Source of the DNA: an uncultured Lysobacteraceae bacterium
GTDB taxonomy: Bacteria > Pseudomonadota > Gammaproteobacteria > Xanthomonadales > Xanthomonadaceae
NCBI GenBank assembly: GCA_946482565.1
Contig: CAMLSB010000016.1
Location: forward strand, 1 to 22,178
Length of the DNA: 22,178 bases
Direction of reading: 5' to 3'
Under the pieces are notes generated by a model. The model saw only the letters and a program-made list of their open reading frames with translations. It made no database searches and had not been told where the DNA came from. Shown here piece by piece: positions 16,911 to 22,178 of the stretch. Position 1 is the stretch's first letter; every line of letters starts with the position of its first letter. The position numbers and the translations under genes are program-made.

Positions 16911-17807
16911 TCACGCCTGGCTGAATTCGAGGTTGTCGATGAGCCGCGTCCGGCCCAGCCGGGCGGCGACCAGCGCCACCCGCGCGCCGCCATCGCCCTC
17001 GCCTGGCACCGAAGCGCCCCCCGCCTGCGAAACCGGTTCCGACAGGTCCGCACGCCGGACCACGATGTAATCCACGTCGAAGCCGCGCGCCGCGAGTCCC
17101 GCGGCCGCCCGTGCTTCCGCCTGCGTGCGCGGCGCGCCCGCGAGCACGGCGTCGCGCATCGCCAGCAAGGCGCGATGGAGTTCCGGCGCCAGCGCGCGTT
17201 CCTCCGCCGACAGGTACTGGTTGCGCGAACTCATCGCGAGGCCATCGGCTTCGCGCAGCGTCTCGCCCGCGACGATGTCCAGCGGGAACGCGAGCTCGCG
17301 CACCATGTAGCGGATCACCGCGAGCTGCTGGTAGTCCTTCCGGCCGAACACCGCGACATTGGGTTGCACCTGGTGGAACAGGCGCGCCACCACGGTCGCG
17401 ACGCCGTCGAAATGCCCGGGGCGATGCGCGCCCTCCAGCACTTCGGTGACACCGGGCACGCGCACCTGCACGACGCCTTCCAGGCCGAACGGATACATCG
17501 TGTCGACGGACGGCATCCACGCGAGGTCGCATCCTGCGTCGCGCAGCCCGGCGATGTCTGCCTCGGGCGTGCGCGGATAGCGCGAGAAATCCTCGTTCGG
17601 CCCGAACTGCGTCGGGTTGACGAAGATGCTCGCCACGACCTTGTCCGCATGCTCGCGCGCAAGGCGCACCAGCGAGTGATGGCCTGCGTGCAGGTTGCCC
17701 ATCGTCGGCGCGAAACCGACGCGCAGGCCGTCGCGCTTCCACGCGGCCACGCGCGCGCGCAGCGCGCCGAGTTCCGTGATCGTTTCGATCCCCAGGTCAC
17801 CCGTCAT
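16911..17807 (-). CDS. panC: Pantothenate synthetase
   Basis: 298 residues, somewhat longer than the usual 280-285. PanC joins pantoate and beta-alanine with ATP. Class I nucleotidyltransferase motifs are clear: APTMGNLHAGH (33-43, HxGH at H40-H43), FVNPTQFGPNEDFSRYPRT, GRKDYQQLAVI and the KMSKS-like LAMSSRNQYLS. The extra length comes from a Gly-rich insertion near the C terminus (about 260-275, around GGASVPGEGDGG) and a few residues at the start. The ATG at 17807 is 8 bases after the panB stop, with GAGTGAGCGG as the likely ribosome binding site, so panB and panC are coupled. Confidence 0.96.
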   Translation of the reverse strand: MTGDLGIETITELGALRARVAAWKRDGLRVGFAPTMGNLHAGHHSLVRLAREHADKVVASIFVNPTQFGPNEDFSRYPRTPEADIAGLRDAGCDLAWMPSVDTMYPFGLEGVVQVRVPGVTEVLEGAHRPGHFDGVATVVARLFHQVQPNVAVFGRKDYQQLAVIRYMVRELAFPLDIVAGETLREADGLAMSSRNQYLSAEERALAPELHRALLAMRDAVLAGAPRTQAEARAAAGLAARGFDVDYIVVRRADLSEPVSQAGGASVPGEGDGGARVALVAARLGRTRLIDNLEFSQA

Positions 17808-17815
17808 CGTGCCGC

Positions 17816-18631
17816 TCACTCGTAGGAATGCGCGGCATCGGGGAAGCTGCCGTCGCGCACCGCGTCGGCGTAGGCGCGGAACGCGCCTTCGACCGAACCA
17901 CCGCCAGCCAGGAAATCGCGCACGAACTTCGGGCGCCGGTGCCCGCTGTCCAGGCCCAGCACGTCGTGCAGCACCAGCACCTGCCCATCGCATTGCGGGC
18001 CGGCACCGATGCCGATGGTGGGAATGCGCAATTCGCCGGTGATCGCGGCGGCCAGCGCGGATGGCACGCATTCGAGCACGAGCAGGCTCGCGCCGGCCTC
18101 CTGCACCGCGCGCGCGTCCTCGCGCAAGCGCGCGGCGGCGCGGTCGTCGCGGCCCTGCACCCGGAATCCGCCGAGGCGCAGCACCGACTGCGGCGTGAGG
18201 CCAAGGTGCGCGCACACCGGCACCTCGCGTTCGGCCAGGCAGCGGATCGCATCGAGCTTGTGCGGCGTCGCGCCCTCGAGTTTCGCCATCGTCGCGCCCG
18301 CCTGCAGGAAGCGCGTCGCGGCGTCGAGCGCGCGCTCCGGCGTCGCGTCCGCCTGGAACGGAAGGTCCGACAGCAACAGCGCCGTCGACAGCCCGCGCGC
18401 GACGCAGGCGGTGTGGTACGCGATGTCATCCACCGTCACCGGCAGCGTGCTGTCGCGGCCGTGCACCACCATGCCCAGCGAATCGCCGACGAGCACCAGG
18501 TCGACGCCCGCCTGGTCCATCGCGCGCGCGAAGCCCGCATCGTAGGCAGTGAGCATGACGAGCCGGCGACCGTCGCGCTTGGCATCGGCCAGCATCGGGA
18601 CCGTCCACGGCTTGCGGTCCGTGGCTTGCAT
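17816..18631 (-). CDS. panB: 3-methyl-2-oxobutanoate hydroxymethyltransferase
   Basis: 271 residues. PanB makes ketopantoate from alpha-ketoisovalerate and methylene-tetrahydrofolate, the first committed step to pantothenate. Visible family blocks: [31 protein letters not shown] with the metal-binding aspartate, [18 protein letters not shown], the catalytic glutamate in LLVLECVP, and [21 protein letters not shown]. The ATG at 18631 is preferred: TATACC ends 6 bases before it. The GTG at 18646, 5 codons upstream, would overlap that box. First gene of panB-panC-panD, divergent from the creatininase-like gene. Confidence 0.96.
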   Translation of the reverse strand: MQATDRKPWTVPMLADAKRDGRRLVMLTAYDAGFARAMDQAGVDLVLVGDSLGMVVHGRDSTLPVTVDDIAYHTACVARGLSTALLLSDLPFQADATPERALDAATRFLQAGATMAKLEGATPHKLDAIRCLAEREVPVCAHLGLTPQSVLRLGGFRVQGRDDRAAARLREDARAVQEAGASLLVLECVPSALAAAITGELRIPTIGIGAGPQCDGQVLVLHDVLGLDSGHRRPKFVRDFLAGGGSVEGAFRAYADAVRDGSFPDAAHSYE

Positions 18632-18637
18632 GGGCGA

Positions 18638-18643
18638 GGTATA
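18638..18643 (-). promoter_or_regulatory. -10 box TATACC of panB, leaderless-type spacing
   Basis: TATACC on the minus strand (part of the palindrome GTATAC) ends 6 bases before the panB ATG. Same spacing as nnrD, queG and mutL. Confidence 0.4.
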
Positions 18644-18754
18644 CACGGCTGCGGCCTGCTGCGGGGAAGCGGTCGAGGCGACTGATTATGCCGCGTCGCG
18701 GCCGATGCCGTCGGTCGGCCGCGTTTTATCGGGCAATCCACCCAGGACGCCGAC

Positions 18755-19708
18755 ATGCTGAACCGGATCGCCAGCCACCTCGTTCGTGCCACCTTCGCCT
18801 GCGCCCTCGTGGCCGCGACGGGCTGCGGGCATACCCACCACGCCACCGAGGCCGTCGGCCCGCTGCGGCTCGCGCCCGGCACGTACGATGTCGCCGACCT
18901 CGACCGCGTCCAGCTCTCCAGCCTGCCGCGGGACCGGACGCTGGTGCTGTTCCCGATCGGCATGCTGGAAGAGCATGGCCCGCACCTTCCCACCGGCGCG
19001 GACAACCTGCAACTGCGGTTCGAGGTCGATGCATTGCGCGCGGCGCTCGCGAAACGCTATCCGGACTGGTTCGTGCTGGTGCTGCCCGCGCTTCCCTACG
19101 GCGTCGACGGCGCCAACGGTTTCAGCGGCGACCCGATCGACGCTGGCACATACGCGCTGGAGGAAGGCACGCTGCGTGACGTAGTGCTCCAGGTCGGCGC
19201 GCAGCTCGCGCAGAACGGATTCCGCTGGACGTTCGTCGTTTACACCCATGGCGCGCCCGGCCATGCCGGCGCCATCTTCGATGCGGCCGACGCGGTCAGC
19301 GACAGGTTCCACGTGACGATGGCGAACCTCAGCGGCACGATGTGGTCGGATCCTGCACGCGTGCGCGAGTCCGACGCATTGCGGGCGCACTGGTTCACCC
19401 CGGCGCAGCGCGCGTCGATGACCCACGACATCCATGCGGGCGCGAACGAAACCTCGCTGGTTCTCGCCGAGGCGCCCGGCCAGGTGCGCGAGGGGTGGCA
19501 ACGGTTGGCCCCGGTTGTCGGCGACGGCATGCTCGACGTGTTCCGCAAGGCGCGCGAACCGGGATGGCCCGGCTACGTCGGCGCGCCGGCATTCGCAAGC
19601 GCTGGCTATGGGCGGGCGAAACTCGAGAGCAACGTGAAGTTCGATGTCGCGCTGGTCGCGCAGGCGCTGGCGGGCGACGACCTGCGCGGGCATCCGCGCG
19701 ACGATTGA
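18755..19708 (+). CDS. Creatininase family lipoprotein
   Basis: 317 residues. A signal peptide ends ATGC (C24); the -3 residue is Ala rather than Leu, so the lipobox is slightly weak. The rest is a creatininase-family domain (creatinine amidohydrolase/MftE/FAPy deformylase fold). Metal-site motifs: FPIGMLEEHGPHLPTGAD (E72, H74, D83), a histidine in VVYTHGAPGH (H165) where relatives usually have NGHGGN, and HAGANETS (H227, E232). A binuclear metal amidohydrolase is likely, but the substrate is unknown. Most characterised members are cytosolic, so export is notable. AGGA at 18744-18747 is the ribosome binding site. It is on the opposite strand between panB and folK and converges on folK. Confidence 0.85.
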   Translation: MLNRIASHLVRATFACALVAATGCGHTHHATEAVGPLRLAPGTYDVADLDRVQLSSLPRDRTLVLFPIGMLEEHGPHLPTGADNLQLRFEVDALRAALAKRYPDWFVLVLPALPYGVDGANGFSGDPIDAGTYALEEGTLRDVVLQVGAQLAQNGFRWTFVVYTHGAPGHAGAIFDAADAVSDRFHVTMANLSGTMWSDPARVRESDALRAHWFTPAQRASMTHDIHAGANETSLVLAEAPGQVREGWQRLAPVVGDGMLDVFRKAREPGWPGYVGAPAFASAGYGRAKLESNVKFDVALVAQALAGDDLRGHPRDD

Positions 19709-19719
19709 GTGCGTGCCGC

Positions 19720-19748
19720 GTCGACGGTGGCGTTCAGCCGCCGTCGAC
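19720..19748. terminator. Hairpin between convergent creatininase-like gene and folK
   Basis: Arms 19720-19731 and 19737-19748 form a 12-pair stem (one G-T wobble; ends GTCGAC). The five-base loop GTTCA contains the folK stop codon (TCA, 19734-19736). No T-run on either side. A shared terminator is inferred. Confidence 0.5.
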
Positions 19749-20228
19749 AGGCCGGCATCGAGTCGCGTCGACCCGCGACAACAGCGCACGCACCGCGCCG
19801 CGCCCGGGCACCGGCATTTCCGGCGCGATGTCCACCAGCGGCAGCAGCGCGAACGCGCGCTCGTGCAGGTGCGGGTGCGGCACGCGCAACCCGGGCTCGT
19901 CGATCACGGCATCGCCGTAGAGCAGGACGTCGAGGTCGAGGATGCGCGGGCCCCATTGCACGCCAGCCTCGCGGCGACGGCCGAACCGGCGCTCCAGTTC
20001 AAGCAGCGCGTCCAGCAGCGCGCGCGCCGGCAGCGTGGTTTCCACCAGGGCAGCGGCGTTCACGAAATCGGGTTGCTCGGTGTTGCCCCACGCCGGCGTG
20101 CGGAACAGTGGCGATGCGCGGAGCAGGCGCGTGCCGGGCAACTGGTCCAGTGCCTGGAAGGCTTCGCGCAGCGTGGTGGCGGCGTCGCCGAGGTTGCCGC
20201 CAAGCCCGATCGCGGCGCGGACGGGCAT
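19734..20228 (-). CDS. folK: 2-amino-4-hydroxy-6-hydroxymethyldihydropteridine diphosphokinase (HPPK)
   Basis: 164 residues. FolK transfers pyrophosphate from ATP to hydroxymethyl-dihydropterin in folate synthesis. Visible motifs: AAIGLGGNLGDA (5-16), SPLFRTPAWG, QPDFVNAAALVET, the metal aspartates D98 and D100 in WGPRILDLDVLLYGD, and VPHPHLHERAFALLPL. The ATG at 20228 puts the first strand where it normally is. In-frame ATG codons at 20243 and 20249 would add 5 or 7 residues; no candidate has a ribosome binding site. A 14-base tandem duplication lies right at the upstream candidates. It follows pcnB after 53-75 bases, the usual pcnB-folK order. Confidence 0.93.
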   Translation of the reverse strand: MPVRAAIGLGGNLGDAATTLREAFQALDQLPGTRLLRASPLFRTPAWGNTEQPDFVNAAALVETTLPARALLDALLELERRFGRRREAGVQWGPRILDLDVLLYGDAVIDEPGLRVPHPHLHERAFALLPLVDIAPEMPVPGRGAVRALLSRVDATRCRPVDGG

Positions 20229-20245
20229 GCCATGGACGGGCATGG

Positions 20246-20273
20246 TCATGCAGGCATGCTCATGCAGGCATGC
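20246..20273. repeat. 14-base tandem direct repeat upstream of folK
   Basis: TCATGCAGGCATGC occurs twice, back to back (20246-20259 and 20260-20273). The surrounding 80 bases hold about ten CATG tetramers, several as GCATGC palindromes. The unit is not a multiple of three, so copy-number change would shift the upstream candidate starts of folK relative to each other. Confidence 0.85.
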
Positions 20274-20302
20274 GCATCCAGCATGCGCCATGCGACGCCG
20301 AC

Positions 20303-21739
20303 TCATGCAACGCCGGATTGCCCGCCGTCGTTGCCGCCATTGTTGCCGCCGACGGGGTGGCGTCGGCGACGGCGGCGGCGTGGTGCGCGGGCGCCCTTCC
20401 CGGCATCCGGGTCGGCATCGCCGTCGAGCAGGTCATCGCCCTCCGGAGCGGCATCACCGTCCCCATCGAAGCCAGTCCCGCCGGCACCCGCCAGGCTGGC
20501 GTCGTGTTGCGCATCACGCCAGAACGCCACTTCGCCCGCGTGATCCGGCGAAGCGGCCTGGCGCAACACGAGAAAGTCGAAGGCGGCGCGGAAGCGCGGA
20601 TGCGCCAGCAGGCGGCCGACGCGCTTGCGCTGCGAAAAGCGCGCCTGCAGCAGCCAGATTTCCTGCATCGGCAGCGAGAAGCGCCGCGGCAGCGCGATCA
20701 CTTCCAGCTGGTGCACGGTCACGCGGTCCGCGGCGCGGCGTTGCGCCTCCGCCGGATGCACGCCCTGCGCCTGCAGCGCGATGAGCGCGCGGCAATAGGC
20801 CGGCCACAGCAGCACCGCGAACAGGAACGCCGGCGACACCGGCTCGTCCGCCGCGACCCGCGCGTCGGTGCCGCGCAGGCCTTCGAGCACCATGTTGCGC
20901 AGCGCGCCGCTGCGGTTGGCCTTGAGCGCGGCCGCCGTCTCGGGCAGCAGCGCGTCGAGCAGCCCGTGGCGCTCGAGGCCGAGGAAGCTTTCCGTAGCGT
21001 GCCCGGACAGGAACAGCTTCAGGCATTCCTCGAACAGGCGCGCCGGCGCGGCTTCGCGCAGCAGCGGCGCGAGCGCGGGAAGCGGCGCGGCACTCGCGTC
21101 GTCGATGCGGAAGCCGAGCTTCGCCGCGAGGCGCACCGCGCGCAGCATGCGCACCGGATCCTCGCGATAGCGCGTTTCCGGATCGCCGATGAGCTTCATG
21201 ACGCGGTTCTGCACGTCCTCGAAGCCGCCGCAATAGTCGCGCACCGAGAAATCCTCGATCGCGTAGTACAGCGCGTTCGCGGTGAAGTCGCGACGCACCG
21301 CGTCGTCCTCGATCGTGCCGTAGACGTTGTCTCGCAGCAGGCGACCGCCTTCGTGCAGCTGGCGGTCGCCGCTGCCGTCGTCGCTGTTGGCGCGGAACGT
21401 CGCGACTTCGATGATCTCGCGCCCGTACACCACGTGCGCCAGGCGGAAGCGCCGGCCGATCAGGCGGCAGTTGCGGAAGAGCGACTTCACCTGCTCGGGC
21501 GTGGCGTCGGTGGCGACGTCGAAATCCTTCGGGCTGCCACCCACGAGCAGGTCGCGCACCGCGCCGCCGACGAGGTAGGCCGCGAAGCCGGCGTCGCGCA
21601 GGCGATACAGCACGCGCAGCGCGTTCGGGCTGATGTCCTTGCGGGAAATCGTGTGGCCATCGCGCGGGATGGTCCGCGACTGCAACGGGTGCGGCTGCAA
21701 GGCGTTTCCGGCGGCGTTTGCGGGGTCTTGGCTGGGCAT
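20303..21739 (-). CDS. pcnB: Poly(A) polymerase I
   Basis: 478 residues from the ATG at 21739. PcnB adds 3' poly(A) tails to RNA and promotes decay. The nucleotidyltransferase head has GGAVRDLLVGG with PKDFDVATDATP. The ISRKDISPNALRVLYRL lead-in, RNCRLIGRRFRLAHVVYG and RRDFTANALYY blocks point to PcnB rather than a CCA-adding enzyme. The tail has an Asp-rich stretch, then seven arginines (PRRRRRRRH), then a Gly/Asn-rich end; a basic tail is common in PcnB. A TTG at 21784 in the same frame is an alternative start, close behind a TAGTAT box (21796-21801, minus). It is head to head with the tRNA gene and upstream of folK. Confidence 0.95.
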   Translation of the reverse strand: MPSQDPANAAGNALQPHPLQSRTIPRDGHTISRKDISPNALRVLYRLRDAGFAAYLVGGAVRDLLVGGSPKDFDVATDATPEQVKSLFRNCRLIGRRFRLAHVVYGREIIEVATFRANSDDGSGDRQLHEGGRLLRDNVYGTIEDDAVRRDFTANALYYAIEDFSVRDYCGGFEDVQNRVMKLIGDPETRYREDPVRMLRAVRLAAKLGFRIDDASAAPLPALAPLLREAAPARLFEECLKLFLSGHATESFLGLERHGLLDALLPETAAALKANRSGALRNMVLEGLRGTDARVAADEPVSPAFLFAVLLWPAYCRALIALQAQGVHPAEAQRRAADRVTVHQLEVIALPRRFSLPMQEIWLLQARFSQRKRVGRLLAHPRFRAAFDFLVLRQAASPDHAGEVAFWRDAQHDASLAGAGGTGFDGDGDAAPEGDDLLDGDADPDAGKGARAPRRRRRRRHPVGGNNGGNDGGQSGVA

Positions 21740-21794
21740 CTTGGCGGTCGGGCCGCGGGCAGTGGAGGCGTTGCCTTGCGGCAACCAAGCCCCC

Positions 21795-21801
21795 TATACT
21801 A
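21795..21801. promoter_or_regulatory. Bidirectional -10 region of tRNA-Glu and pcnB
   Basis: CTATACTAG gives TATACT on the plus strand (21795-21800) toward the tRNA and TAGTAT on the minus strand (21796-21801) toward pcnB. TTGCCT at 21771-21776 is a possible -35 for the tRNA (18-base spacer). The tRNA would have a leader of roughly 75 bases. Confidence 0.45.
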
Positions 21802-21882
21802 GCAAGCCCCGCGAGCAGCCATGCTGCAAGGGGGGGCCGGCCGTCCAGCCGGGGTCGGCGGGCCACCTCCGCAGGCCACCCC

Positions 21883-21958
21883 GCTCCCTTCGTCTAGAGG
21901 CCCAGGACGTGGCCCTCTCAAGGCTAAAACACGAGTTCGAATCTCGTAGGGAGCGCCA
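21883..21958 (+). tRNA. tRNA-Glu (anticodon CTC)
   Basis: A 76-base cloverleaf with encoded CCA. The acceptor GCTCCCT (21883-21889) pairs fully with AGGGAGC. The D arm GTCTAGAGGCCCAGGAC closely matches bacterial tRNA-Glu. The anticodon stem TGGCC/GGCTA (one G-T) closes the loop CTCTCAA, with anticodon CTC at 21917-21919. The T arm is ACGAG-TTCGAAT-CTCGT. It reads GAG, the favoured Glu codon in a high-GC genome; a TTC isoacceptor is expected elsewhere. A strong hairpin follows at once. Confidence 0.95.
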
Positions 21959-21969
21959 TACACCACCCC

Positions 21970-21998
21970 CGAAGCCCACGCCGCAAGCGTGGGCTTCG
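21970..21998 (+). terminator. Terminator hairpin after tRNA-Glu
   Basis: A perfect 12-pair stem (21970-21981 with 21987-21998; arm CGAAGCCCACGC) with a CGCAA loop begins 12 bases after the tRNA CCA. Only a weak T-rich stretch (GTCGTTCC) follows. It separates the tRNA from the ferredoxin gene. Confidence 0.6.
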
Positions 21999-22014
21999 TC
22001 GTTCCGGGCTTCCC

Positions 22015-22023
22015 TGCGATAAT
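22015..22023 (+). promoter_or_regulatory. Extended -10 TGCGATAAT of fdxA
   Basis: Same nine bases as upstream of metG, ending 25 bases before the fdxA ATG. The ribosome binding site GGAG lies at 22038-22041. Confidence 0.45.
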
Positions 22024-22048
22024 TCCCCGGCTCTCCCGGAGAAACCCC

Positions 22049-22178
22049 ATGCCCTTCGTCGTCACCGAGAACTGCATCAAGTGCAAGTACACCGACTGCG
22101 TCGAGGTGTGCCCGGTCGACTGTTTCCACGAAGGCCCGAATTTCCTGGTGATCGATCCGGACGAGTGCATCGACTGCA
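22049..22178 (+). CDS. fdxA: 7Fe ferredoxin FdxA, N-terminal part
   Basis: The first 43 residues only; the gene runs off the right edge. The start [20 protein letters not shown] and continuation [21 protein letters not shown] match the [3Fe-4S][4Fe-4S] ferredoxins of the Azotobacter FdI/FdxA type almost throughout. Visible cysteines C9, C12, C16, C20 and C24 have the spacing of that group. The ATG at 22049 has GGAG 7 bases upstream. It is a cytosolic electron carrier; the partner cannot be told from here. It is separated from the upstream tRNA by a terminator and has its own promoter. Confidence 0.93.
   Translation, partial: MPFVVTENCIKCKYTDCVEVCPVDCFHEGPNFLVIDPDECIDC

Noticed and set aside
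18632..18754. Promoter for the creatininase-like gene
   Set aside because: GATTAT and TTTTATC are weak candidates with no supporting -35; only the panB box on the other strand was listed.
21799..22170. Small minus-strand open frame with the string YEIRTRVLALRGP
   Set aside because: This string is the antisense translation of the tRNA-Glu T arm and anticodon region, a familiar false gene around tRNA genes.

Overview
The window is chromosomal housekeeping DNA from a high-GC gammaproteobacterium, most likely a member of the Xanthomonadaceae/Lysobacteraceae (Lysobacter/Luteimonas type). This rests on gene order and protein character (apbC/metG head to head with a lone short RnfB after metG; queG diverging from nnr-tsaE-ami-mutL; pcnB-folK next to panB-panC-panD). 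It is inference, not a database result. No phage, transposon, CRISPR array or rRNA is visible. Coding density is very high: the longest stretch without a gene is about 150 bases.

Layout. 1-503 (-): 5' part of rimO. 567-1670 (+): dienelactone-hydrolase-like enzyme and HIT protein, a two-gene unit. 1757-3589 (+): DUF885 lipoprotein peptidase. 3611-5348 (-): dcd and apbC. 5460-5909 (+): exported DUF2147 protein. 6056-8478 (+): metG with a translationally coupled soluble RnfB-like ferredoxin. 8148-15335 (-): one long run nnrD-tsaE-amiC-mutL-DUF1684 lipoprotein-TraB/GumN protein, with start/stop overlaps at two joints. 15358-16452 (+): queG, divergent from nnrD. 16456-18631 (-): panD, panC, panB. 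18755-19708 (+): a creatininase-like lipoprotein lying between panB and folK. 19734-21739 (-): folK and pcnB. 21883-21958 (+): tRNA-Glu(CTC). 22049 to the end (+): start of a 7Fe-type ferredoxin (fdxA).

How they work together. panB, panC and panD supply pantothenate for CoA; folK serves folate synthesis; dcd serves dUTP/dTTP supply; apbC handles Fe-S clusters, and several clients or likely clients (RimO, QueG, RnfB, FdxA) are Fe-S proteins in the same window. metG, queG, tsaE, rimO and the tRNA gene form a strong translation theme. MutL carries the endonuclease motif expected in bacteria that lack MutH.

No clear new multigene system is present. The points most worth a second look are: (1) several genes whose -10 box ends 6-7 bases before the start codon, the pattern of leaderless mRNAs, including back-to-back queG/nnrD promoters in a 22-base gap; (2) three convergent junctions where the minus-strand gene's stop codon sits in or at the loop of an intergenic hairpin; (3) a GumN-family gene that has no stop at its usual end and runs about 330 bases antisense into rnfB; (4) a histidine-rich linker in MutL; (5) an NAD(P)HX dehydratase without the epimerase half; and (6) a creatininase-like lipoprotein gene placed inside the pcnB-folK/panBCD neighbourhood.
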